Of a stretch of 64,000 bases of DNA, positions 23,171 through 31,313 are shown one piece after another; position 1 is the first letter of the stretch, and every line of letters begins with the position of its first letter. The position numbers and the translations under genes are program-made. Under the pieces are notes generated by a model. It was given only the letters and a program-made list of their open reading frames with translations. It was not told where the DNA came from and ran no database searches. Source of the stretch: Acidobacteriota bacterium (GTDB taxonomy: Bacteria > Acidobacteriota > Blastocatellia > RBC074); contig JAFDVI010000024.1 of assembly GCA_018269055.1 (NCBI GenBank), forward strand, positions 62,001 through 126,000, in the 5' to 3' direction.

Positions 23171-24940
23171 ATGACTTCATTTGATCGCCGCAGTTTTCTT
23201 GCCTCTATTTCCTGCTCATTAGCCGGAACGATCATTCCTGCTCAATTTATAAAAGCCGGATCGCCGCGCACTTCAACATGCACGTTTGGCGCTTGTTGGT
23301 TGGAACTTGCCGCCCCATTCGTTGTCGAAGATTCGGAAGCTGGCGTTGAATGCGAAATCGTGCTGACTTCCGATACGTTTGCAGGAGTCGCAGGTCACAT
23401 CGGGGGCAAAGCCGCCAGCGAATACGAAATCTGTCTTTATGACGCAGAGGGACGCGCACTGGGACAAGCCGGCGTGGCGAAACGGCTCATCGCTCCGGCC
23501 ATGCAAACGACTGTGATACCAGTCAGGGAATTGATTGGCGAAACCAAAAAGTTTTTTGGCGGTCTTAAAATTCGCTTGCGCCCGGCAAATAATTCGGCAC
23601 CCCCGATGCCACACGCAAGCGATCTGTTCAGTTCGGCCTTTGTTCGGTGGCGGACGTCTACTTCTTTCGACAATGTTCATGTCAATCCTGATCCTTGGCA
23701 ATGGCAAAATACGGATGCCTATTTTTACTCGATGCCTTTTCCAACGCTGCAGGAAAATGAATGTGTTTTCAGTCTCTTCAATCCCAACATGGAATCCAGT
23801 GCGGGCGAAATCATTGTTTCTGACCCATCGGGGAGACGAATCGCCGGACAGCGCTACGAATTGAAATCACACGCTTCGTTGTTGTTCGATCTAAACACAG
23901 GAACCGGCGTCGGAGAGCCTTGGGGAAACCTCAAAACAGCAAAGGGTACGGCTCAAAACGGTTTGCTGGCTGTGACAAATAATCCGGGCACGACCAAAAG
24001 CTTCGGGTATTTGATGATCCGTCGCAATGCGCAAAAACGATTCAGCGTTGAACATCCAATCCACCAAAGTGTTTTCAAACAAAAACCAGCCGCGCTCCCC
24101 TTCGACGACAATCAACAGTTCAAAGCCAAAAACGTCCTTTATTCGCCGCTGTTGTTTCGCGGCAAAAAGTTCGGCAACTTGACTTTTGATTCGCGGTTTT
24201 ACTTTGGCGCAGGGTTGCCGCTGGAAGAATCGCTGTGGTTGTACCCGTTCGCCGTTGATGGACAAGGTGAGGTGGCCTGGTCTGCGCTTACGGATAGAAA
24301 ACTGGCAACCGCATTGGCGTCACAGACCGAACGTGGCGTGATTCGTTTGAACGCAAAGCAAAGTTGTGCCTTGAATTTGCACCAACTTTCGTTTGACAAA
24401 ACCGGTTTCTCAGGCGGATTGGCCGTAGCCGTTTCGCCTGACACAAATCACACGTTGCTGAAAACAGAAGTCTGTGTCGCTGAATGGAATGCGTATGCGT
24501 TCACACATTTTCGCCCCGGCTTGCGCTCTGCGCGGCTGTATCAGAAACCGAAAGAGCGTGGCGGGCTGGCAACCGACTACATTGCTTCTGGAGCACGCGT
24601 CGTCAAAAGCAAAGCGGCAATTCGATTTGATGAACTGGTTGGTGTTATTAACATTGACGATCAGGGGTTGGAAGCCAATCCCATACTGGAATTGTTCGAT
24701 TCACACGGGTTGGTAAGGCAAATTTCGCTGGGCGTGATTCCGCCGTTCGCCTGTCGTCACTATTTGCTTTCCGAATTGATTCCCGGCGAAGTAAGCTATC
24801 AACCATTGAGTTTGCGGTTGACCGATGGCCGCGCCACTCTGCTGATGTCGGTCGTCCATTTAGATCACGAACTGCGAGACATTGCGTTGGATCACGGTTC
24901 TGACCGTTTTTCGACGTTTTCGGATTTTATCTGCCAATAA
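23171..24940 (+). CDS. Tat-exported protein of unknown function
   Basis: A 589-residue protein I do not recognise. The N-terminus MTSFDRRSFLASISCSLAG carries a twin-arginine signal (RRSFL followed by a short hydrophobic stretch), so it should be exported folded. The rest is rich in beta-type sequence with aromatic residues and no transmembrane segments. It includes an early FGACWLELAAPFVVEDSEAG segment and repeated beta-sandwich-like blocks (FSLFNPNMESSAGEIIVSDPSG, LLAVTNNPGTTKSFGYLMI). No catalytic motif was identified. It sits 165 bases after the TonB receptor but behind the strong terminator, so it has its own promoter. A role in surface polysaccharide or lipid handling would be speculation. 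Confidence 0.75.
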   Translation: MTSFDRRSFLASISCSLAGTIIPAQFIKAGSPRTSTCTFGACWLELAAPFVVEDSEAGVECEIVLTSDTFAGVAGHIGGKAASEYEICLYDAEGRALGQAGVAKRLIAPAMQTTVIPVRELIGETKKFFGGLKIRLRPANNSAPPMPHASDLFSSAFVRWRTSTSFDNVHVNPDPWQWQNTDAYFYSMPFPTLQENECVFSLFNPNMESSAGEIIVSDPSGRRIAGQRYELKSHASLLFDLNTGTGVGEPWGNLKTAKGTAQNGLLAVTNNPGTTKSFGYLMIRRNAQKRFSVEHPIHQSVFKQKPAALPFDDNQQFKAKNVLYSPLLFRGKKFGNLTFDSRFYFGAGLPLEESLWLYPFAVDGQGEVAWSALTDRKLATALASQTERGVIRLNAKQSCALNLHQLSFDKTGFSGGLAVAVSPDTNHTLLKTEVCVAEWNAYAFTHFRPGLRSARLYQKPKERGGLATDYIASGARVVKSKAAIRFDELVGVINIDDQGLEANPILELFDSHGLVRQISLGVIPPFACRHYLLSELIPGEVSYQPLSLRLTDGRATLLMSVVHLDHELRDIALDHGSDRFSTFSDFICQ

Positions 24941-24993
24941 TTCTTACCAGCCAATCCGGTCTTGAGTTGGCTGGCTTTTCACCCGGAGGAATA

Positions 24994-25710
24994 ATGAAAA
25001 AAATCGCCGCGATGGTTTTATGTGTTTTGGCTTTGGTGATTGCCGCCGAAGCGCAAAAAAAGACAAAGCCCTGGACCGAATGGTCGGAAAAAGAAGTCAG
25101 CAAAATGCTCAACGATTCTCCGTGGGGACAGACCCAGACCAGCACGGATACGTCACAAATGACTTATAGCCCGACTCCACGAAATCTGCCCAACCGTCCG
25201 CTTGATTCACCTGATTCCAGCTCACAGGGCGCATTAAATCAGTCTGTGAACCTGAACTTTCGCATACGCTTTTTATCGGCAAAACCCATTCGTCAAGCCT
25301 TTGCGCGCCGGGTGATGATGAATAACCCGCAATTGACCGAACAACTGAAACAATTTGCCGACCAGACTTCCGACCAATACATCGTGGTTGCAGTGGATTA
25401 TGATTCAAATGACAGGCGGTTTTCGGGTCCCGCAATGCAGGCATTCAACTCTGCCAACCCTGGCCAGTTGAAAACCAATACCTATCTTGAAATAAAGGAT
25501 GGCAAGCGCGTTTTTCTAAATCAATACATGCAACCGACCAACGACGGCATGGGGGCAAAATTCGTCTTTCCGCGTATGGTAGAGGGCAAACCGTTCATTA
25601 CCGCAGAAAGTGGGTACATTCGATTTTATTCGGAGCTTTCGCCGAACATCAAACTCAACATGCGGTTCAAAATCGCTGATATGAACTACAACGAAAAACT
25701 GGAATTCTGA
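24994..25710 (+). CDS. Exported protein of unknown function
   Basis: A 238-residue protein with a signal peptide (MKKIAAMVLCVLALVIAAEAQ, cleavage probably after AEA). The ATG at 24994 has a perfect GGAGG five bases upstream. The mature N-terminus starts with a tryptophan-rich motif KPWTEWSEKEVSKMLNDSPW, followed by a Ser/Thr/Pro-rich linker (about 42-75) and a compact C-terminal domain of about 150 residues ending in NMRFKIADMNYNEKLEF. The WTEW...LNDSPWG start recalls many acidobacterial secreted hypotheticals, but no function is known to me. It begins 53 bases after the preceding Tat protein and may be cotranscribed with it. Confidence 0.78.
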   Translation: MKKIAAMVLCVLALVIAAEAQKKTKPWTEWSEKEVSKMLNDSPWGQTQTSTDTSQMTYSPTPRNLPNRPLDSPDSSSQGALNQSVNLNFRIRFLSAKPIRQAFARRVMMNNPQLTEQLKQFADQTSDQYIVVAVDYDSNDRRFSGPAMQAFNSANPGQLKTNTYLEIKDGKRVFLNQYMQPTNDGMGAKFVFPRMVEGKPFITAESGYIRFYSELSPNIKLNMRFKIADMNYNEKLEF

Positions 25711-25744
25711 CCTTCCAACGATTCCGAGAAATAGCTGTTTCAAG

Positions 25745-25813
25745 CAAGGCCGCCAAGAGGCAAAGAGAAGAAAAGAAACGAATTACATTCTTCTTTGTAT
25801 TCCCGCGGCCTTG
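25745..25813. repeat. Inverted repeat with purine-rich stem upstream of the 2-hydroxyacid dehydrogenase gene
   Basis: A perfect 9-bp outer stem (CAAGGCCGC at 25745-25753, GCGGCCTTG at 25805-25813) encloses a partly self-complementary purine/pyrimidine section (CAAAGAGAAGAA against TTCTTCTTTG). The whole would fold as a long bulged hairpin 30 bases before the next gene. There is no U-tract. It may be a relative of the long inverted repeats elsewhere in the window. Confidence 0.6.
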
Positions 25814-25842
25814 GGTGACAGCAAGCTTCAAATCTTCCGCTC

Positions 25843-26814
25843 ATGAAAATCTGGTGTAATGCACTTTTCCCTGCCGAATCGAAAGCGCGTTTGCGCGACG
25901 CTGTCGGCGATCACCACATCGTGTTTGCCGATGATCTGGCCGATACTCTATCTTCGGGCAATTCCATTCCCGCGTCTGACTTGCCTGCGGATGCCGATGT
26001 CGCGTTTGGCCAACCCAGTGCGGCTCAGTTGATCGCCAGTTCTGAACTTCGCTGGGCGCATTTGAACAGCGCCGGATACACAGCATATGACAGCGACGAT
26101 TTCCGCGAAACATTCACACAACAAGGTAAAATCCTGACCAACAGCTCTGACGTGTACGCCGAACCTACCGCCGAGCACGTGGTTGCAATGATTTACGCCC
26201 AGGCGCGGCAATTGCCGCAATCCATGGACAATCAACGCAGTGAACGCGGTTGGCCGTTTTATTCGACCCGGGCCGCTTCGCGGTTGTTGAAAGGGCAAAC
26301 GGCCTTGCTGCTCGGCTTCGGGCACATTGCGCAGCGCGTCGCCGAATTGCTTTCGCCGTTGGGAATGAACCTCGTCGCCGTTCGCCGAACAATTACTGGC
26401 AATGAACCGATTCGCGTTTTGCCGGAACGCGAGATTGCCAGCGCGCTGCCACTGGCGGATCATATCGTCAACATTTTGCCCGCCAGCCCGGAAACAAAAA
26501 ACTTTCTAAACGCGGAGCGGCTTGCGCTTATTAAACCGGGCGCGATTTTGTATAACGTCGGTCGAGGCACCACAGTGGATCAAGCGGCGCTGCGTGAATG
26601 CCTGTTGTCCGGTCGGCTTGCCGCGGCCTATCTGGACGTGACTGAACCGGAGCCTTTGCCGCCGGACGATCCGCTTTGGACGACACCCAATTGCTTCATC
26701 ACGCCGCATTCCGGTGGGGGCCATTCCGACGAAATGGAGCGACTCGTCGAACACTTCCTGAAAAACCTTCAGCGATTCACCAGCGGGCAAGCGTTGCTCA
26801 ATCGTCTTATTTGA
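25843..26814 (+). CDS. D-2-hydroxyacid dehydrogenase family protein
   Basis: A 323-residue NAD(P)-dependent oxidoreductase of the D-isomer-specific 2-hydroxyacid dehydrogenase family, which interconverts 2-keto and D-2-hydroxy acids. The Rossmann dinucleotide motif is LLGFGHIAQRVAELL at about residues 155-169. The catalytic arginine lies in NVGRGTTVDQAAL, the glutamate is in the VTEPEPLPPDDPLW loop, and the histidine is in ITPHSGG. The N-terminal catalytic half is divergent (MKIWCNALFPAESKARL). The substrate is not predictable. It has no close partners: the exported protein ends 132 bases upstream across an inverted repeat, and thyA is convergent 10 bases downstream. Confidence 0.88.
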   Translation: MKIWCNALFPAESKARLRDAVGDHHIVFADDLADTLSSGNSIPASDLPADADVAFGQPSAAQLIASSELRWAHLNSAGYTAYDSDDFRETFTQQGKILTNSSDVYAEPTAEHVVAMIYAQARQLPQSMDNQRSERGWPFYSTRAASRLLKGQTALLLGFGHIAQRVAELLSPLGMNLVAVRRTITGNEPIRVLPEREIASALPLADHIVNILPASPETKNFLNAERLALIKPGAILYNVGRGTTVDQAALRECLLSGRLAAAYLDVTEPEPLPPDDPLWTTPNCFITPHSGGGHSDEMERLVEHFLKNLQRFTSGQALLNRLI

Positions 26815-26824
26815 AAAGTGAAGC

Positions 26825-27619
26825 TCACACAGCAATCGGCGCAGCAATAGAAGGATGTGATTGGTAATTCACCAATTCAAAATCTTCGTAGCGGTAATCG
26901 AAAATCGAATCCGGCTTTCGTTTGATGTTCAGTGTCGGCAAGGGAAACGGCGTCCGCGACAATTGCAACTTCACCTGCTCCAGATGGTTCAGGTAAATGT
27001 GGCAATCGCCCCCCGTCCAGATGAATTCGCCTACTTGCAAATCACACTGCTGGGTAATCATGTGCGTCAGCATCGCGTAACTGGCAATGTTGAACGGCAC
27101 GCCCAGAAAACAATCCGCCGAACGTTGAAACAACAGGCAAGACAGTTTCCCTTCAACAACATAAAACTGGAACATCGCGTGGCAGGGCGTCAGCGCCATT
27201 TGCTCCAGTTCGCCCACGTTCCAGGCAGAAACGATCAAGCGGCGCGAATCGGGATTGGTTTTGATCTGGTTGATCACTTGACTGATCTGGTCAAGGCTAC
27301 GGCCGTCGCCTGCCCCCCAACTACGCCATTGTTTGCCGTAAATTGGCCCTAGATCGCCACTCTGGTCGGCCCATTCATCCCAGATGCTGACGCCGTTGTC
27401 TTTCAGGTATTTGACGTTGGTGTCTCCGCGCAGGAACCATAACAGTTCATAAATGATCGAACGCAGATGCAGCTTTTTGGTCGTCACCACCGGCAAGCCT
27501 TCGGCCAGGTTGAACCGCATCTGGTAACCGAAAACACTGATTGTCCCGATTCCGGTTCGGTCTGTTTTCTTGACGCCGGTTTCCATCACGTGCGCCAATA
27601 AATCCAGGTATTGCTTCAT
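26825..27619 (-). CDS. thyA: Thymidylate synthase
   Basis: A 264-residue protein, the same length as the E. coli enzyme, which methylates dUMP to dTMP using methylene-tetrahydrofolate. The catalytic cysteine is Cys146 in [10 protein letters not shown]. Other landmarks are [16 protein letters not shown], the phosphate-binding [13 protein letters not shown], and [18 protein letters not shown]. It therefore recycles folate to dihydrofolate, and the matching dihydrofolate reductase folA is encoded nearby on the same strand, separated only by a small membrane-protein gene. No clear ribosome binding site precedes the ATG. Convergent with the 2-hydroxyacid dehydrogenase gene. Confidence 0.98.
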   Translation of the reverse strand: MKQYLDLLAHVMETGVKKTDRTGIGTISVFGYQMRFNLAEGLPVVTTKKLHLRSIIYELLWFLRGDTNVKYLKDNGVSIWDEWADQSGDLGPIYGKQWRSWGAGDGRSLDQISQVINQIKTNPDSRRLIVSAWNVGELEQMALTPCHAMFQFYVVEGKLSCLLFQRSADCFLGVPFNIASYAMLTHMITQQCDLQVGEFIWTGGDCHIYLNHLEQVKLQLSRTPFPLPTLNIKRKPDSIFDYRYEDFELVNYQSHPSIAAPIAV

Positions 27620-27745
27620 AACGTTTGAATTGCCCGTCTTTCAGTTTAGAATGCGAGGCGCTTTAACTTCCTCCGCGGTAACCAAATGAAAATCAAAACC
27701 CTTCGTTGACATCAGTTCAACGCTTCGCCAAAAGGAGGCATTTGT

Positions 27746-28009
27746 ATGGGTCTGTGGGAAATTATCACAACTGCAATTGTCGGTTTGATCGTCGGTTTGA
27801 TTGCCAGATTCGTCCTGCCCGGCAGAGACCCGATGGGTTTACTGATGACCATGATTTTGGGTATTGCCGGTTCGTTCCTCGGAAGGTTTATCGGTTCAAG
27901 CCTGCTTCATCTGAGTGCAGGAGCCAGTTCGGGATGGATTATGGCCATCATTGGCTCCGTCATTTTGCTGTTGCTGTACCGATTGCTTGCCGGTCGAAGC
28001 AATGCGTAA
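27746..28009 (+). CDS. GlsB/YeaQ/YmgE family membrane protein
   Basis: An 87-residue protein with three hydrophobic helices rich in glycine: LWEIITTAIVGLIVGLIARF, then MGLLMTMILGIAGSFLGRFI, then WIMAIIGSVILLLLYRLL. This is the standard layout of the GlsB/YeaQ/YmgE (transglycosylase-associated) family of inner-membrane proteins, often induced by stress; the molecular function is unknown. The start is supported by AAGGAGG 7 bases upstream, one of the strongest ribosome sites in the window, which implies high expression. It sits between thyA and folA but on the opposite strand. Confidence 0.9.
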   Translation: MGLWEIITTAIVGLIVGLIARFVLPGRDPMGLLMTMILGIAGSFLGRFIGSSLLHLSAGASSGWIMAIIGSVILLLLYRLLAGRSNA

Positions 28010-28014
28010 TTCTG

Positions 28015-28506
28015 TCATTGCCGAACCAACAACTTAAACGTGAACGGGAATTCGTTTTTTTCGTCCGCTGGATGAAAAACAGATTCCCGTTCGATCCATT
28101 CTGCCGGATCAAATTCCGGAAAGAACGCATCAGCGACGATTTCGGCATCCACAAACGTCAGGTAAAGCCGGTCGGCAAGCGCAATGGATTGCTGATAAAT
28201 CTCTGCTCCGCCGCAGACGAACACTTCGCTTTCGCCGTGCGAGCGGGCCAGTTCAATGGCTTCCGCCAGCGAATGACAAATTGCGCAGCTTTCGGCGTGG
28301 AATCCCCGGTCGCGTGTGACGATGATCATCCGTCTGCCGGGAAGCGGCTTGCCAATGGATTCAAACGTCTTTCGCCCGACAATGATGTGATGCCCCATTG
28401 TCAGTTCGCGGAATTTTTTCAAGTCCGCAGATAATCGCCACGGCAATTGGTTCTCGCGCCCAATGCCGCGCAGTTTATCCATCGCTGCAATCAACGAAAC
28501 GATCAC
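28015..28506 (-). CDS. folA: Dihydrofolate reductase
   Basis: A 163-residue NADPH-dependent reductase producing tetrahydrofolate. The start is assigned to a GTG at 28506 (GGAG five bases upstream), giving the canonical MIVSLIAAMDKLRGIGRENQ. An in-frame ATG 72 bases further up would add 24 unconserved residues and overlap the divergent isomerase gene. The catalytic acid is Asp28 in WRLSADLKKF, followed by HHIIVGRKTFESIG and VFVCGGAEIYQQ. It completes the folate cycle used by the nearby thyA. The stop lies 5 bases from the end of the convergent GlsB-type gene. Confidence 0.95.
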   Translation of the reverse strand: MIVSLIAAMDKLRGIGRENQLPWRLSADLKKFRELTMGHHIIVGRKTFESIGKPLPGRRMIIVTRDRGFHAESCAICHSLAEAIELARSHGESEVFVCGGAEIYQQSIALADRLYLTFVDAEIVADAFFPEFDPAEWIERESVFHPADEKNEFPFTFKLLVRQ

Positions 28507-28565
28507 ATTCGCTCCTGGTTGAAACCTCAAGTTGCCAGCGCCGCAACTTATCATCGTGAAAGCCC

Positions 28566-29453
28566 ATGCACAAACCATCTCGTCGTACTTTTTTGCAAAC
28601 CACTGTAGCGGCCGCCGGTTCAGTTGCGCTGGCTGGAAACGCAGACGCTTCGACGCAGAACCCCGCCAACCCTGCGCTTGGCGGCGGAGGCTTCAAACTC
28701 GGTCTGGTGACTTACAACTTGGCCAAAGATTGGGATGTTCCGACCATCATCAAAAACTGCGAGGCCACAGGTTTTGAAGCCGTTGAATTGCGCACCACGC
28801 ACAAACATGGCGTCGAACCGACTTTAACCAAAGAACAACGCGCCGAAATCAAAGCACGGTTTGCCGGATCGAAAGTTCGTTTGCTGAGTTTGGGCAGCGT
28901 TTGCGAATTTCACTCGCCGGATCAAACCGTAGTTCGCAAAAACATTGACGAATGCAAGCGCTTCATTGAACTGGCGCACGACATTGGCGCTCTGGGTGTC
29001 AAAGTTCGCCCCAACGGAATTCCGAAGGAAGTCCCCGAAGAAAAAACCATTGCGCAAATCGGCGCGGCTCTGCGCGAATGCGGCGACGCCGCAAAGTCAG
29101 CCGGCGTCGAAATCTGGGTCGAAGTCCACGGACGCGATTCCTGTTTGCCGCCGCGTATGGTCGGGATGATGAAAGCCGCTAATCACACGAACGTCGGCAT
29201 TTGTTGGAATTCCAATCCCGAAGATTTGATCAACGGTTCACTCAAACCCGGGTTTGAAATGCTCAAATCCTACCTTCGCAATGCGCACATCAATGAATTA
29301 TGGAAGCCGGAATATCCGTGGCGCGATTTGTTCGGAATGATGAAGGCGGCCGGTTATAACCGCTATTGTTTGGCTGAAATTCCCGAAACTTCTGACCCGA
29401 TTCGACTAATGCGGTATTACAAAGCTTTGTGGCTGGAACAATGCAAAGCGTAG
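28566..29453 (+). CDS. Tat-exported sugar phosphate isomerase/epimerase-like TIM-barrel protein
   Basis: A 295-residue protein with a twin-arginine signal (KPSRRTFLQTTVAAAGSVALAG) followed by a xylose-isomerase-like TIM barrel. Candidate metal ligands in order are Glu in IWVEVHGRDS, the CWNSNPEDL segment, His in LRNAHINELW and Glu in YCLAEIPETSD. In many relatives the second ligand is Asp, whereas here the position reads Asn. Export suggests it acts on a free sugar or sugar derivative in the periplasm rather than on a phosphorylated one. It heads a run of six tightly spaced genes (LprI-like, GHMP kinase, sugar-acid transporter, two phosphohexomutases), so it may prepare the sugar that the others take up. 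The function is inferred. Confidence 0.82.
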   Translation: MHKPSRRTFLQTTVAAAGSVALAGNADASTQNPANPALGGGGFKLGLVTYNLAKDWDVPTIIKNCEATGFEAVELRTTHKHGVEPTLTKEQRAEIKARFAGSKVRLLSLGSVCEFHSPDQTVVRKNIDECKRFIELAHDIGALGVKVRPNGIPKEVPEEKTIAQIGAALRECGDAAKSAGVEIWVEVHGRDSCLPPRMVGMMKAANHTNVGICWNSNPEDLINGSLKPGFEMLKSYLRNAHINELWKPEYPWRDLFGMMKAAGYNRYCLAEIPETSDPIRLMRYYKALWLEQCKA

Positions 29454-29465
29454 AGGAGCGCAACG

Positions 29466-29876
29466 ATGAAAACGAAAATTCTCTTTGCCGTATTTCTTCT
29501 GGTTGTTGTGCTGTCAACCACTGTTCCGGCGCAAAAGCCTGCCGCGAAAAAAACTGCCGCGAGAAAACCGCCGGAGTGCGCGGATTTGGAAACGCAGGCT
29601 GGTATGAATCGCTGCGCCCTTTACAAATATCAAAAAGCCGACGAAGCGTTAAACAAGAGTTATCAGGAAACAATGAATGTGGTTCAACCTGATCTCAAAC
29701 CAAAATTGAAGGCGGCGCAGCAAGCTTGGATTCAGTTCCGCGACGCGCATTGCGAATGCGAAGCGTTTATATACGAAGGCGGCACCATCCAACCCCTGAT
29801 TAAATACTCATGCCTGGAAACCGTGACCATTGCCCGCACAAAACAATTGAAGGCTTTAGCCAACGATGTTCACTGA
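29466..29876 (+). CDS. Exported LprI-like (DUF1311) protein
   Basis: A 136-residue protein with a signal peptide (MKTKILFAVFLLVVVLSTTV) and a short Lys/Ala-rich linker. The remaining domain (about 37-130) matches the lysozyme-inhibitor LprI-like family, with the typical pattern CADLETQAGMNRCALYKYQ, then LNKSYQETM and LKAAQQAWIQFRDAHCECEA. Four conserved cysteines (C37, C49, and the later C97 and C99 pair, with one more near the end) probably form disulfides. The family includes periplasmic lysozyme inhibitors, but most members are uncharacterised. It starts 12 bases after the TIM-barrel gene and its 3' end overlaps the next gene by 11 bases, so it is firmly in the operon. Confidence 0.85.
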   Translation: MKTKILFAVFLLVVVLSTTVPAQKPAAKKTAARKPPECADLETQAGMNRCALYKYQKADEALNKSYQETMNVVQPDLKPKLKAAQQAWIQFRDAHCECEAFIYEGGTIQPLIKYSCLETVTIARTKQLKALANDVH

Positions 29877-31296
29877 AGTAAATCGCCCGGAACAATTGGA
29901 AGAACTGCGACGCCGCTTTCTCCAGATGTATGGCGAAGGCGGCGTCACTGTTTTACGCGCCCCGGCGAGAATCAACATCCTGGGCGAGCACGTGGATTAC
30001 GTGTCGTATCTGCCGACGGCTTCGCTGGCCTTTGGCAGCCACGAACATGCGATGATGATGGCCTTTCGTCCGACAGGTGACGCTAAAGTTCGCGGCGCTT
30101 CGTTCGACGCCCGCTTTGCACCGTTTGAATTTACATTCGATGAGACTCAAGCTCCCGCTCGCCAGGACAAAAGCTGGGAAGAATTTGTTTTTAACCGTCC
30201 AGTTCCCGCTCCGCACTGGAGCAATTACGTCAAAGGCGCCGTCAGTTTTGCGCGATGGAAATTTGGCGCAAGTATCAAAACCGGCTTCGAGTTTTTGATT
30301 GATTCCACCATTCCAGCCAGCAGTGGAGCATCATCTTCATCGGCGCTGGTCGTGTTGGCGGCCGCAGCCATCCGCCAGGCCAATTTGCTCAGTTTTGAAT
30401 TGTCCGAATTGGCGCAGGATTCGTCCCAAGCCGAATGGTTTTTGGGCACGCGCGGAGGGTCGCTGGATCACGCGGCAATCTGTCTGGCCAAACACAACAG
30501 GGCGGTTCACCTGAGTTACGCCGACAATTGCGCCGAAACTATTTCGCTTCCATCTAAACATTTCCGCTGGGTGACGTTTTTTACCCACGCCGCCGACAAA
30601 GGCCGCGAGGTGATGCTGGAATACAACGAACGCGCGGCGGTTTCGCGCCTGATCATTCCCGCGCTGCTTCGGAGTTGGGAAATTCCAAACCCGCATTGGT
30701 TTATTGATTGGCGATACGCTGTGGCTTTGTTGCGCGACGGCGCGTTGAAAACGCCTGAGACATTGAAAACATTGATCGGATATTTGCCGGAAACGATGTC
30801 GCTGGATGAGTTAGGTTTGATCAGCCCAAAAGCGTTTCGCGATTGTGAAGCCGCGTTTCCAGCCCTGGTCGCCGAACGCAGCAGCCAACGACTGAGCATC
30901 CGTTCGCGGGCGCTGCATCATCTTGGCGAAGTCTGGCGCGTAAAAAAAGCCCTCGATATTTTGCAATCCGCGCAATCTGAAGAGGATTCCATGCGGCAAT
31001 TGGGTGAACTGATCAACCAAACGCACGACAGTTTGCGCGACCTGTACGGCGTTTCGACGCCAGAAGTCGAGCATTTGATCGAACTGCTTCGCAGCGATTC
31101 GAAAGTTTTCGGTGCGCGCCTGATGGGCGGAGGCTTTGGCGGAAACGTGCTGGCGCTGACCACTGCGGACAACGTTTCAAAACTTGTAGAGCAAATTCAG
31201 CAAGGGTTTTATTCGCCTCAACACCGTGACGCCGCGCGCGAAGGCGCGGTGATGATTTCGACCCCAGGCAATGGGTTTTCAGAAGTTCCACTTTGA
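29866..31296 (+). CDS. GHMP-family sugar kinase, galactokinase-like
   Basis: A 476-residue cytoplasmic kinase of the galactokinase group, which phosphorylates a sugar at the anomeric carbon. The galactokinase signature appears as ARINILGEHVDYVSYLP (32-48): the sugar-contacting Glu, His and Asp are kept, but the usual GG spacer is changed. The ATP loop is IPASSGASSSSALVV, the catalytic Asp is in GGSLDHAAI (Gln to His after the Asp compared with GalK), and the third motif is LMGGGFGGNVLAL. It is longer than E. coli GalK (382 residues). Together with the differences this suggests a related sugar or uronic acid instead of galactose. Operon neighbours are a sugar-acid-type MFS transporter and two phosphohexomutases. 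Confidence 0.85.
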   Translation: MFTEVNRPEQLEELRRRFLQMYGEGGVTVLRAPARINILGEHVDYVSYLPTASLAFGSHEHAMMMAFRPTGDAKVRGASFDARFAPFEFTFDETQAPARQDKSWEEFVFNRPVPAPHWSNYVKGAVSFARWKFGASIKTGFEFLIDSTIPASSGASSSSALVVLAAAAIRQANLLSFELSELAQDSSQAEWFLGTRGGSLDHAAICLAKHNRAVHLSYADNCAETISLPSKHFRWVTFFTHAADKGREVMLEYNERAAVSRLIIPALLRSWEIPNPHWFIDWRYAVALLRDGALKTPETLKTLIGYLPETMSLDELGLISPKAFRDCEAAFPALVAERSSQRLSIRSRALHHLGEVWRVKKALDILQSAQSEEDSMRQLGELINQTHDSLRDLYGVSTPEVEHLIELLRSDSKVFGARLMGGGFGGNVLALTTADNVSKLVEQIQQGFYSPQHRDAAREGAVMISTPGNGFSEVPL

Positions 31297-31313
31297 AACA
31301 AGGATTTGCTGCA

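Noticed and set aside
28507..28578. Longer dihydrofolate reductase start overlapping the divergent isomerase gene
   Set aside because: The added 24 residues have no similarity to the family, while the internal GTG gives the canonical N-terminus and has a GGAG site.
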